Part shown: positions 1 to 8,084 of the stretch, piece after piece
How positions within the stretch are numbered: position 1 is the stretch's first letter
Layout of the letters: each line of letters begins with the position of its first letter
Origin: Stieleria magnilauensis
Lineage (GTDB): Bacteria > Planctomycetota > Planctomycetia > Pirellulales > Pirellulaceae
Assembly (NCBI GenBank): GCA_007753675.1
Contig: CP036432.1
Span: 10,263,381-10,327,380, forward strand
DNA length: 64,000 bases
Reading direction: 5' to 3'
The notes under the pieces: model-generated
The model's input: only the letters and a program-made list of their open reading frames with translations
Told to the model about the DNA's origin: nothing
The model's database searches: none
Position numbers and translations under genes: made by a program

Positions 1-702
1 ACGTTCTTTCAGTTCCGCGTCGCTGGTCTGGGCGATTTGATCGGCGAGCATGGTGCTGGCGTCTTCAAAGCGTCCGCGTCCGGCAAGCTGGTCCAAGCCT
101 TGCAGGATTTCCTGGAACTTCTGCTCGCGCTCCATGTCGGCTTTGAACGCCTCGCGATCCCAGCTGTCATCCAAGACGGCAGCCAACGGTTCATCGAGCT
201 CTCCCGGGTGACCGATCCACTCGATGACGCCCGTCTTGCCGACGATGAAGGAGGTCGGAATGCCGTTCTGGCCGGCCGCTTCCATGTAGTCGCGTTGGGT
301 CGAACCGTCGGGATCCGTCGTCAGCGTGTAAGCCGCGGTGACCTCGGCGAAGGAGGCCTTTTGTCCAGGATACGGTTTTGCCAGCAGGGCCTCGACTTCA
401 TCGACCGTTTCATCCGAGACGCTGATGATCTGGACGCCGTCGTTGCGATGTTTGGTTTGCAACTCGGCCAAGTGCGGCATGCTGGCGATACAGGGTCCAC
501 ACCAGGTCGCCCAGAACTCGACCACGTAGACCTTGCCGTCTTTGAATTCGGTGACACGCGTGTCGTCTTCGTGAAAATAATGCTCGATATCCAACGCGGG
601 GGCATCCGACCCGATCCCGAGCGAGGGCTCGGCTTCGGCAGGTCGCAGCGTCAAAGCAGCGACGACTGCACAACAAACGGCAAACAGGGCGATGCGTTTC
701 AT
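1..702 (-). CDS. Secreted thioredoxin-like (TlpA/ResA-type) protein, partial
   Basis: The gene runs off the left edge, so the C-terminus is missing; 234 codons are present. The ATG at 702 starts a typical signal peptide (Lys-Arg, then a hydrophobic stretch ending near AEA at residues 22-24). The thioredoxin-fold active site WCGPC follows at residues 67-71, inside VVEFWATWCGPC, with both redox cysteines (C68, C71) present. The cis-Pro region (GIPTSFIV) is also readable further on. This layout fits a periplasmic thiol-disulfide oxidoreductase of the TlpA/ResA group, which typically reduces disulfides in exported proteins or apocytochromes. A charged helical extension after the domain (rich in Glu, Gln and Ala) goes beyond the usual domain length. 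The specific substrate cannot be inferred. Confidence 0.85.
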   Translation of the reverse strand, partial: MKRIALFAVCCAVVAALTLRPAEAEPSLGIGSDAPALDIEHYFHEDDTRVTEFKDGKVYVVEFWATWCGPCIASMPHLAELQTKHRNDGVQIISVSDETVDEVEALLAKPYPGQKASFAEVTAAYTLTTDPDGSTQRDYMEAAGQNGIPTSFIVGKTGVIEWIGHPGELDEPLAAVLDDSWDREAFKADMEREQKFQEILQGLDQLAGRGRFEDASTMLADQIAQTSDAELKER

Positions 703-999
703 AAGTGATTTCTTGATGGAAGTGGGGGGAGTTGGGGTGGGGGACGACGCTTTGATTTCGCCGCTGGTAGGTTCCGTTGTCAGTTTCATTACGCAAACAT
801 TCTACGAACGGAGCAACCCGCGGCAGAGGGCAATTCGCCCTCATTGAAATGGATTTTGATCACCAATCCCCGACGCATCGCTCCGTCGACATGATAATCG
901 AGCCACATCGCTGCTTCCGACTCGCAATCGGCCAGTCCCATCGGGGTCCGGCCAGTCCCATCGGGGTCTGTCCCTAAAGGCCCCCGGGGTCTGTCCCCG

Positions 1000-1036
1000 G
1001 ACGCATGGGACGCATGGGACGCATGGGACGCATGAG
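1000..1036. repeat. 10-base tandem repeat GACGCATGGG
   Basis: Three exact copies of GACGCATGGG at 1000, 1010 and 1020, then a fourth that begins GACGCATGAG at 1030. It lies between the 23-base array and the first 116-base block and shows no coding potential. Confidence 0.8.
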
Positions 1037-1037
1037 G

Positions 1038-1153
1038 GAGAAAACCCACGGATAGCAGGGCGAACCCACGGATTTGCTACTGCTCCCCATCCGTGGGTTC
1101 GCGCTGCTATCCGTGGGCTTATTTAGATAGCATTTCCCTCGGGGTCTGTCCCT
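1038..1153. repeat. 116-base palindromic block, copy 1
   Basis: Direct repeat of 1272-1387, offset by exactly 234 bases with no gaps and only a few substitutions. Inside are nested inverted repeats of AACCCACGGAT and ATCCGTGGGTT, so the RNA would fold into a strong hairpin. A related CCCACGGAT stretch appears near 33530. Confidence 0.85.
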
Positions 1154-1271
1154 AAACGCCCTCGGGGTCTGTCCCTAAACGCCCTCGGGGTCTGTCCCCA
1201 AACGCCCCCGGGGTCTGTCCCCGGGCGCCCTGAGCAATTCTCCGGGGGTCTGTCCCCGGGCGCACGAAAGA

Positions 1272-1387
1272 GAGAAAACCCACGGATGGCAGGGTGAACC
1301 CACGGATTTGTTACTGCTCCCCATCCGTGGGTTCGCGCTGCTATCGGTGGGCCTATTTAGATAGCATTTCCATCGGGGTCTGTCCCC
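1272..1387. repeat. 116-base palindromic block, copy 2
   Basis: Second copy of the block at 1038-1153, ending in another GGGGTCTGTCCC unit at 1375. It lies 204 bases upstream of the propeller gene start. Confidence 0.85.
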
Positions 1388-1590
1388 GGGCGGGAGGGAC
1401 AGAACTGATTCATTGGGTTGTGGCTCGACTGAGATCCGTCGGAAGCCGTGAGCGTTGGGGGCTCTCCTCTGATCTGCAACAGACGCGACCGATCCTTCGA
1501 AACTTCGCCGCCTCGCTGGGGTTTAGATGCGTTGACCGCGTGCGGCGACTTCGCTTTTCCGTTCTTTTCCTTCTTTGGAGCTTTTCTAAC

Positions 1591-3096
1591 ATGACCGACC
1601 GATCCTGCCACCGACGTGCGTGGACATTGCGGCAGCGTTTCCTTTCGGCCGCCGCTTTGACGGGAAGCCTGGTTGCCGCTGCCTCGGCCACAACCGCTGC
1701 GGATTGGACCCGATTCTTGGGGCCAGGGGGCAATTCCATCAGTTCCGATTCGGCGCAGCTCCCCGAAACCTGGAACGACACCGAAAACGTCAAATGGAAA
1801 GCCAGCCTCCCCGGCCAAGGGGTATCGAGCCCGGTCGTCGTCGCCGGCAAGGTCTTTGTGACCAGTTACTCGGGATACGGAACCGGTGGCGAGAACGAGC
1901 AGATCGAGGACTTGAAACGACACGTGTCGTGCTACGACGCGGTGACCGGCGAGGAGCTGTGGAGCAAGACGATCGACGCGGTCCAGCCGGAAGATCCGTA
2001 CAGCGGGATGGGGGTGCCGGCGCACGGTTACGCCAGCCACACGCCCACCAGTGATGGCAAACACGTGTTCGTGTTCTTGGGAAAAAGCGGAGTCATCGCG
2101 TTTGACCTGGAGGGCAACGAGATCTGGCGAAAGAGCGTCGGAACGGGCAGCGGCCAACAGCGCTGGGGTTCGGCGTCGAGCCCGATCGTGTATCAGTCGG
2201 ATTCCCAAAACCTGGTGATCGTCAACGCATCGGACGAAAGCGAAACCCTGTTCGCCTTTGACGCCGCGACCGGAGACGAAGTTTGGAAAACACCGGCGGG
2301 CGATTTGGCCAGCACCTGGAGCACCCCGAACCTGGTCAAAGCCGGCGACCGAACCGATCTGGTGATCACCGTGCCGGGAGAGGTCTGGGGGCTGAATCCT
2401 GAAACCGGCAAGCTGCGTTGGTACTCGCGCGGCACGACCGACAACACCGCCTCGGCCAGCCCGATCGTGGTCGACGACGTCGTGATCGCGGTGGGCGGTC
2501 GCAGCGGGGATGCGGTCGCGGTCAAAGCGGGTGGCAAGGGCGACGTGAATGCGTCCCATGTCGTTTGGGATGCGAATATCCCCGGACGATTCGCCACACC
2601 CATCGCCTACGACGGTCACCTGTACGTTTTCAATAGCGGCGTGCTGTCCTGCTACGACGCGAAGACAGGCGAGCGGGTCAACCAGCGACGACTGTCGGCC
2701 AGTCGCGGCGGTGGCGGGGGACGTCCCGGCGGCTTCGGCCCTGGTGGTGACCGCGGCCCTGGTGGTGACCGCGGCCCAGACGCCGACCGTGGCCCTGGTG
2801 GTGACCGCGGCGGTGATCGAGCTCGCGGCGGATTCGGCGGCCGGCCCGGTGGCGGCGGCCGAGGCGGATTCGGCGACCGACGCAGCCAGGAGTACGCGAC
2901 CCCGGTGTTGGCCGACGGCAAGATCTACGTCGTCGCGCCCGGCGGCGAGGTGCATGTCATCAACGCCACGCCAGAGATGGACGTGCGACACACCAACACG
3001 CTGAGCGACGATTCGGGCTTTTCCGGCTCACCGGCGATCAGCGAGGGCCGGCTTTATCTGCGTAGCGGTTCCGCCCTGTACTGCATCGCCCAATAG
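1591..3096 (+). CDS. Secreted PQQ-type beta-propeller protein with Gly/Arg-rich insert
   Basis: 501 residues from the ATG at 1591, chosen because a GGAG lies ten bases upstream and the next residues form a signal peptide (Arg-rich start, hydrophobic core, cleavage near SATTAA). The frame stays open upstream to 1294, but that part covers the repeat array. Propeller blades of the PQQ-like/YVTN type repeat as (A/V)xDxxTGxxxW, for example YDAVTGEELW, FDAATGDEVW and LNPETGKLRW, as in membrane-anchored quinoprotein-like and BamB-like proteins. No cofactor site can be confirmed. Residues about 371-430 are a low-complexity Gly-Arg-Asp-Pro insert between two blades, coded by tandem 18-base repeats. 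It is likely a structural or binding protein in the planctomycete periplasm. Confidence 0.85.
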   Translation: MTDRSCHRRAWTLRQRFLSAAALTGSLVAAASATTAADWTRFLGPGGNSISSDSAQLPETWNDTENVKWKASLPGQGVSSPVVVAGKVFVTSYSGYGTGGENEQIEDLKRHVSCYDAVTGEELWSKTIDAVQPEDPYSGMGVPAHGYASHTPTSDGKHVFVFLGKSGVIAFDLEGNEIWRKSVGTGSGQQRWGSASSPIVYQSDSQNLVIVNASDESETLFAFDAATGDEVWKTPAGDLASTWSTPNLVKAGDRTDLVITVPGEVWGLNPETGKLRWYSRGTTDNTASASPIVVDDVVIAVGGRSGDAVAVKAGGKGDVNASHVVWDANIPGRFATPIAYDGHLYVFNSGVLSCYDAKTGERVNQRRLSASRGGGGGRPGGFGPGGDRGPGGDRGPDADRGPGGDRGGDRARGGFGGRPGGGGRGGFGDRRSQEYATPVLADGKIYVVAPGGEVHVINATPEMDVRHTNTLSDDSGFSGSPAISEGRLYLRSGSALYCIAQ

Positions 3097-3252
3097 ACGG
3101 CATCGCCGCAGCGGAACGAGTCGGGAGGCGGGGATCGGTGCTGACGAAAGCGTCAAAACGTGGTGCCGGCGATTATCGTTTTCCGCTCGATGCGGTAGGA
3201 TAGTTGCCCGGCCTGCCCATTTGCATCTACTCACTCCCCTTCGATCGTCACC

Positions 3253-3867
3253 TTGTTCGCTCGACTCTACGCTCGCACTGTTTTTTGGCCGACACTCGCC
3301 TGGAATCTGCTTCTTGCGCGGGTGTTGCGTCGTCGTCATTGGTGGAGCCGAATTGATAGCCACGTGATCGTCGGCGCCTATCCGTTCGCTGCCGATGTGG
3401 CGTCGCTGCGAGGCGAAGGCGTTCGCGCGGTGGTCAACACATGCGAAGAGTACAAAGGGCCGATCATTCAGTATGAACAGCACGGCATCGAGCAGTTGCA
3501 CATCCCCACGACCGACTTCACGCACCCTCGACTGCGCGACGTCGAAGCCGCCGTTGAATTCATCCAAAAGTACAAACTGCAAAACGATACCGTTTACATT
3601 CACTGCAAGGCAGGCCGCGCCCGCAGCGCGACGATTGCGATGTGCTGGTTGATCAAGTACCGCAACATGACGGCCCAACAGGCGCAAGAGCATCTGCTGG
3701 CCGCGCGCCCCCACATCAATCCCAGACTGACCAGCCGCCCGGTCGTCCAACAGTTCCAGGCGTCGCTCAAGGCCGCTGAAAGCGAAGCCGGTCTTTTCCC
3801 CGCAATTGAAGAGCCCTTGGGAACCGCCAGCCCCCCGGACAGCGAAAAACCCGATATCTTGTTGTAG
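3253..3867 (+). CDS. PTPMT1-like dual-specificity phosphatase
   Basis: 204 residues from a TTG start at 3253; no better in-frame ATG was seen upstream, so the start is uncertain. The protein tyrosine phosphatase loop HCKAGRARS (H117, C118 nucleophile, R124) is intact, and the general-acid region TTDFTHP precedes it. The surrounding motifs (a WWSRID segment, a VNTCEEY-like segment and the HCKAGRxRSAT loop) resemble mitochondrial PTPMT1, which removes phosphate from phosphatidylglycerophosphate in cardiolipin and phosphatidylglycerol synthesis. A hydrophobic N-terminus (residues 8-22) could associate with the membrane. A lipid substrate is therefore the better guess than phosphotyrosine, by resemblance only. 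dprA begins 50 bases downstream on the same strand. Confidence 0.85.
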   Translation: MFARLYARTVFWPTLAWNLLLARVLRRRHWWSRIDSHVIVGAYPFAADVASLRGEGVRAVVNTCEEYKGPIIQYEQHGIEQLHIPTTDFTHPRLRDVEAAVEFIQKYKLQNDTVYIHCKAGRARSATIAMCWLIKYRNMTAQQAQEHLLAARPHINPRLTSRPVVQQFQASLKAAESEAGLFPAIEEPLGTASPPDSEKPDILL

Positions 3868-3917
3868 ACGCGCCTCCCAACCCGCTTCTCAACCCCTTTG
3901 ACTGAGTCCACGCTGCC

Positions 3918-5060
3918 ATGGACGGACCCGACATCACCTCGGCGGAGCATCGTGGGCTCGATGACGAAACGGTCAGCACGCTGCGTCTGTCGATGCTGCC
4001 GGGCATCGGACCGCGAACCCTGACCGCCCTGCTGGACACCTTCGGCTCACCACGGCGTGTGCTGGCCGCCGACAACAGCCAACTGGCGGCGGTGCCCGGG
4101 GTGGGACCGAAATTGATCCACACGATCCGCACCGCTGCCGACTATGTCGACACGGACTCGATCCTGCAGTGGTGCCAGAGCCACGACTGCGATTTGCTTC
4201 GCAAGGGTCGCGGCGGCTACCCGCGACCGCTGGAAGACCTGTCTGACGCGCCACCGATTCTGTTTGCCCGCGGCACGCTGACCCGAACCGACGAACTGGC
4301 CGTCGCGATCGTGGGCACGCGGCACGCCACCGCCTACGGCACCCGCCAAGCCGATCGCATCGCGTATGGGCTTGCCAAAGCGGGGGTGACGGTGGTCAGC
4401 GGATTGGCCCGCGGGATCGATGCGGCGGCACACGACGGAGCGTTGTCGGCCGGCGGGCGGACGATCGCGGTGCTGGGCGGGGGCCTGGGACAGATCTACC
4501 CGCCCGAGCACGTCGGCTTGGCCGACGCGATCGCCGCCGACGGTGCCGTGATCAGCGAATACGCGCCGTACGCCAAACCGCGCGGCGGCATGTTCCCCCA
4601 GCGCAACCGGATCATCGCCGCCCTGGCCCTGGCGACCCTGGTCATCGAAGCCCCCGATCGCAGCGGATCATTGATCACCGCGCGACAGGCCGGCGAACTG
4701 GGGCGAGACGTCTTGGCGCTGCCCGGCCCGGTCACCAGCCGTGCCTCCCGCGGGACGAACCAACTGATCCGCGACGGCGCGACGTTGGTCCAGACCGTCG
4801 ACGACATCCTGGAATCCCTCGGCCCGATGGCTCGCAGCGTCAGCACCGACGACGGCCATGAAGTGCGAAATCCGGCCGAATTGAAGCTCAACGACGTCGA
4901 ACGCACGGTGCTCGAATCCATCGACGCCTCCAGCACCCTGATCGACCAGGTCATCGCCCGCTGCGGATTACCGGCCCACCAGGTGATGGCAACGATCAGC
5001 GTGCTTGAAATCCGCCATCTGATCCGCCGCCAAAGCGGCCACTACGTCTGCCGAATCTGA
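3918..5060 (+). CDS. dprA: DNA processing protein DprA
   Basis: 380 residues, full family length. DprA binds incoming single-stranded DNA and loads RecA during natural transformation. An N-terminal helix-hairpin-helix region (about 27-72, with LPGIGPRTL and VPGVGPKLI) precedes the Rossmann-like core (about 105-300). The core carries VGTRHATAYG (132-141), SGLARGIDAAAH (161-172) and the GGMFPQRNRIIA stretch typical of the family. A C-terminal winged-helix segment (about 325-380) is complete. No other competence gene is in view, so transformability cannot be judged from the window. Confidence 0.97.
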   Translation: MDGPDITSAEHRGLDDETVSTLRLSMLPGIGPRTLTALLDTFGSPRRVLAADNSQLAAVPGVGPKLIHTIRTAADYVDTDSILQWCQSHDCDLLRKGRGGYPRPLEDLSDAPPILFARGTLTRTDELAVAIVGTRHATAYGTRQADRIAYGLAKAGVTVVSGLARGIDAAAHDGALSAGGRTIAVLGGGLGQIYPPEHVGLADAIAADGAVISEYAPYAKPRGGMFPQRNRIIAALALATLVIEAPDRSGSLITARQAGELGRDVLALPGPVTSRASRGTNQLIRDGATLVQTVDDILESLGPMARSVSTDDGHEVRNPAELKLNDVERTVLESIDASSTLIDQVIARCGLPAHQVMATISVLEIRHLIRRQSGHYVCRI

Positions 5061-5315
5061 AGTGGCGTGAGCTTCCAGCTTGCGACTCCCCGCCGACTTG
5101 CGGACGGAAGCTGGATGCGGATGGGGTCGCTGTGAAGCATTGATTCCCTGCGTTTTACGAGGTGTTAGCGGCAGGGCGCAAGCCCTCCGGTTCCTCATCG
5201 TTGCCGAAACACCGGAGGGCTCGCGCCCTACCGCTAAGAAATACTTCACCGCGTTAGCTGATGGGGTCGCAAGCTGAAGCTTGCGTGGACGCAAGCTGGA
5301 AGCTTACGCCACTTG
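5061..5315. repeat. MITE-like composite repeat element
   Basis: A 255-base structure directly after dprA. Its ends are inverted repeats of about 25 bases (AGTGGCGTGAGCTTCCAGC on the left, GCTGGAAGCTTACGCCACT on the right). Nested inside, at 5129-5257, is an imperfect palindrome with GTGAAGCAT-type ends and arms reading GGCAGGGCGCAAGCCCTCCGG and its complement. The nested part matches 33555-33685 in opposite orientation. No transposase is encoded, so it is probably a non-autonomous element or an extended REP-type palindrome. Confidence 0.8.
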
Positions 5316-5404
5316 GAGGCTTGCGCTACTGGCGCGAGGGGCTTTAAAATCGTAGACTTGGCGTGCTGCCGTCCGCGACCGATTGCCACCATCCTTGGAA
5401 ACCC

Positions 5405-7111
5405 ATGCCCGAGACGACCACCGCAACGCTCTCTGCCAATCAAATCCACCAAGGCGACTGCATCGAAAAACTGGCCCAGATCCAGCAGGGCACGATCGAT
5501 CTTGTCTTTGCCGATCCGCCGTTCAACATCGGTTACTCCTACGACGTCTACGACGACCAGCAGTCTCACACCGATTACTTGGACTTTTGCCGTGACTGGA
5601 TCAGCGGTGTTCACCAGGCACTCAAACCGGACGGCTCGTTCTGGTTGGCGATCGGTGACGAATACGCCGCGGAGCTGAAGTTGCTGTCCCAGGACATCGG
5701 GTTCTCGTGCCGCTCCTGGATCATCTGGTACTACACCTTTGGTGTGAACTGCGTCCGCGGATTCAGTCGCTCGCACACGCATTTGTTTCACTTCGTCAAA
5801 GACCCCGAACAGTTCACTTTCAACGGCGACAACCCGACGGTGCGAGTTCCTTCGGCGCGGCAACTGGTCTATGCCGACGCGCGGGCCAACACCCGGGGAC
5901 GACTGCCAGACAACACCTGGATCTTGCGTCCCCAAGATGCTCCCCAGTTGGGCTTCAGTCCCTCGCACGACACCTGGTACTTTGCCCGCGTCGCCGGGAC
6001 CTTCAAAGAACGCGAAGGCTTTCACGGGTGCCAAATGCCCGAACAGTTGCTCGGCCGAATCATCCGCGTCTCCAGCAACCCCGGCGACCTCGTGCTGGAC
6101 CCCTTCGGCGGCAGCGGCACGACGCTGGTGGTCGCCAAGAAACTGGGACGTCGGTTCATGGGGATCGAACTCTCCGAAGACTACGCCGCGCGGATCAACG
6201 AACGATTATCGGTATGCAGCGCCGGCGATCCGCTGGACGGCCCGGCCGATCCGATCAAGAGCGCACCGACGACGTCCAAGGGGAAACAACGCACGGAATT
6301 TCGCAACGGACGCCCGGTGATTCCACTGGACGAACAAAACGAACGCGTCATCCAAGCCGCGTTTGCGGACGTTTCGAAAAACCATAGCGCCGAGGAACTG
6401 CTGTTCGATCCGATCCGCAACGCGCTGTTCGTTCGCTACTGCAAAGACGCCAAACTGCTCGGCGACGCACGCACCTGGAACGAGTTCCTGTTGCAGCTTT
6501 CGCGCGAGGAACGGCTGGTCGGTGAAGGCAAACACAAAAAGGTTTCGCTGAAGACGATCCTGCCGTGCTGCGACGCCGCCGAGATCGCATTTCAAATGCT
6601 TTCGGTCGACTACGCGATGGACTTGGAACAGATCCTTTGCACTCCCGATGCGGCCACGGAGTTCGATCAAATTGCCCAAGCGTTCGGCGACGGCCATTCG
6701 GAAATCGCGGCCCGCGAGGCGATCTGGCACTTCCGGCGCATCGCGACCAACGGCAAAATCACCCGTGCGGCCAAGAAACGTGCCGAGGAGTTTGCCAAGC
6801 AAGACGCCCCCGCCGCTGAATCCATCGACGCCTATCTGGACGGCTGTGGCGACGAACCGGTCGCCGGCGTGTACGCGATCTCCGACCCCGAATCCATCTT
6901 GTACCTCGGCCAAACGACCGATATCGCGGCGCGACTGAAACAGATTCGCGTCAGTGACGGATGGAACAAATTCGAACCGACCGAAGTCCAGGTTTGGCCG
7001 ATCAAGGATGCCAAAGAGGCACTGGTGTGTCGCTGTTTGTTGGTCACGCGGTGCAAACCCTGGCTGAACGCCCATTTCTTGCATCAACCGATCGCGACTA
7101 CACTCTTCTAG
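5405..7111 (+). CDS. Adenine-specific DNA methyltransferase with GIY-YIG-like C-terminus
   Basis: 568 residues from the ATG at 5405; a GTG 42 bases upstream is possible but less likely. The catalytic motif DPPF (37-40) precedes the SAM-binding DPFGGSGTT (about 232-240). This order matches beta-class N6-adenine or N4-cytosine methyltransferases, and with DPPF adenine is more likely. A helical middle region (about 290-480) of unknown role follows. The tail (488-560) reads as a GIY-YIG fold, with GVY at 488-490, YLG at 500-502 and the closing KPWLN. The position that normally holds the metal-binding Glu appears to be Arg543, so nuclease activity is doubtful. No restriction enzyme or specificity gene is adjacent, so it is either an orphan methyltransferase or a self-contained fusion. 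Confidence 0.85.
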   Translation: MPETTTATLSANQIHQGDCIEKLAQIQQGTIDLVFADPPFNIGYSYDVYDDQQSHTDYLDFCRDWISGVHQALKPDGSFWLAIGDEYAAELKLLSQDIGFSCRSWIIWYYTFGVNCVRGFSRSHTHLFHFVKDPEQFTFNGDNPTVRVPSARQLVYADARANTRGRLPDNTWILRPQDAPQLGFSPSHDTWYFARVAGTFKEREGFHGCQMPEQLLGRIIRVSSNPGDLVLDPFGGSGTTLVVAKKLGRRFMGIELSEDYAARINERLSVCSAGDPLDGPADPIKSAPTTSKGKQRTEFRNGRPVIPLDEQNERVIQAAFADVSKNHSAEELLFDPIRNALFVRYCKDAKLLGDARTWNEFLLQLSREERLVGEGKHKKVSLKTILPCCDAAEIAFQMLSVDYAMDLEQILCTPDAATEFDQIAQAFGDGHSEIAAREAIWHFRRIATNGKITRAAKKRAEEFAKQDAPAAESIDAYLDGCGDEPVAGVYAISDPESILYLGQTTDIAARLKQIRVSDGWNKFEPTEVQVWPIKDAKEALVCRCLLVTRCKPWLNAHFLHQPIATTLF

Positions 7112-7267
7112 TGCTCCATCTTCAAGGTCTTCGTCCACTTGATTCTGGACAGCGCACCAAGAACAGCGTTGGCACCGTCGGCCTCGGCTGCGGGAGCGTG
7201 CCGTCTGGCGCGAGGGTTCGTCGTCGGTTCGTGTTGATTATTTTTCGGGACAAACGTCGTTTCAGCC

Positions 7268-7948
7268 ATGGCTTCGCAACGCGATCAGCAGATTCCTCTT
7301 GAAGCCACCCGCGGCATGCTGGTGGTGATGGTCGTCGTCATGGGTGTCGCCTGGTTCGGCGCCACCGGCGGTCGGCCGGGCGGTCGCGACGGGCAACGGC
7401 AGAGCGACGCCTTCGGGTCCTGGACGACGCCCGACATCATGCCGATCCATGACAAGACGGTGGAATCCCAAGAATTGGGGCTGCGGATCGAAGCGGCCGA
7501 AGGGTTTTTGTTTTTCCTGTTGGACCATCCCGATGACGGACAGGGCCCGTCGACGATTTCGTTTATCAATCGCAAAGCGTCGATCCTGGGGCAGATCAAA
7601 ACCTTTGACCCCGCCGCATCGACCTGGCCGCCCACCGCAGCGGATTTCCCACCCTCGGTGCACCTCGACCTGGGCGACGAAAACGCGACCGAACCGGCGG
7701 TGTTGCGGGTCGGGGCGAGCGACGATTTTCAGCTGCAGGTGCAAACGATCCTGTACGACAACGCCACGATTGACTGGGCCTCACCACGCAAAAGCTCCGC
7801 GTGGCCACTGCGGGTCCACATCGGCAAATGCGCCTTAGGTCAACGGACATTGCTCGTTTCGGTGTACGAAATGGACGCCCAAACCCCGTCGCCGGACTAC
7901 CAGCGGGGACCGATTGCCGTCCTGGCCGGGGCACTGGGACCGCTGTAA
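7268..7948 (+). CDS. Membrane-anchored protein of unknown function
   Basis: 226 residues from an ATG at 7268. A single hydrophobic helix (about 17-31, MLVVMVVVMGVAWFG) follows a short polar start, which suggests an N-terminal anchor with the rest in the periplasm. The body is a mixed alpha/beta globular sequence without cysteine clusters or motifs I recognise. A segment after the anchor is Gly- and Arg-rich. The next gene, also an envelope protein, starts 136 bases downstream, so co-transcription is possible. A run of eight T residues at 7975 lacks a convincing stem. Confidence 0.75.
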   Translation: MASQRDQQIPLEATRGMLVVMVVVMGVAWFGATGGRPGGRDGQRQSDAFGSWTTPDIMPIHDKTVESQELGLRIEAAEGFLFFLLDHPDDGQGPSTISFINRKASILGQIKTFDPAASTWPPTAADFPPSVHLDLGDENATEPAVLRVGASDDFQLQVQTILYDNATIDWASPRKSSAWPLRVHIGKCALGQRTLLVSVYEMDAQTPSPDYQRGPIAVLAGALGPL

Positions 7949-8084
7949 GGCAACTTGCCGGCGATCCGAGGGTGTTTTTTTTCCCAACTCGCCTAACTCC
8001 ACCTGCAAATCCTTCGCCCTTTCACTATCTTCGCATCTGTATCGCACTTCCCGACCGCCGGTCCACCGTCAACTTGGATGTATC

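Larger units (their letters stand above)
963..1256. repeat. GGGGTCTGTCCC short repeat array
   Basis: Units of GGGGTCTGTCCC(C/T) occur at about 963, 986, 1141, 1164, 1187, 1210 and 1244, with another at 1375. Several follow at exactly 23 bases (963 to 986, and 1141 to 1164 to 1187 to 1210), separated by AAACGCCC-type linkers. Each unit can form a tiny GGGG/CCCC hairpin. Further copies sit at 26190-26455. Confidence 0.85.
703..1590. other. Repeat-filled intergenic region
   Basis: An 888-base gap between divergent genes. Apart from short flanks it is built from repeats: GGGGTCTGTCCC units, a 10-base GACGCATGGG tandem and a duplicated 116-base palindromic block. The promoters of both flanking genes must lie here, but I cannot point to convincing -35/-10 boxes. 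Long open frames across the repeats look like by-products of GC-rich sequence. Confidence 0.7.

Noticed and set aside
37-708. 223-residue plus-strand frame
   Set aside because: It is the reverse shadow of the thioredoxin-like gene, whose WCGPC motif and signal peptide are on the minus strand.
1141-1256. CRISPR-like regular repeats
   Set aside because: The repeats have a regular 23-base period but the parts between them are about 10 bases and nearly identical, no cas genes occur, and units also stand singly.
1294-1590. N-terminal extension of the propeller protein
   Set aside because: The frame is open, but it runs through the repeat block, has no signal-like sequence and the ATG at 1591 has a ribosome binding site and signal peptide.
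1357-2991. 544-residue minus-strand frame
   Set aside because: Shadow of the propeller gene; Arg/Ala-rich with no motif.
7949-7990. Terminator at the T-run near 7975
   Set aside because: Eight T residues follow only a four-base-pair stem that is too far upstream.
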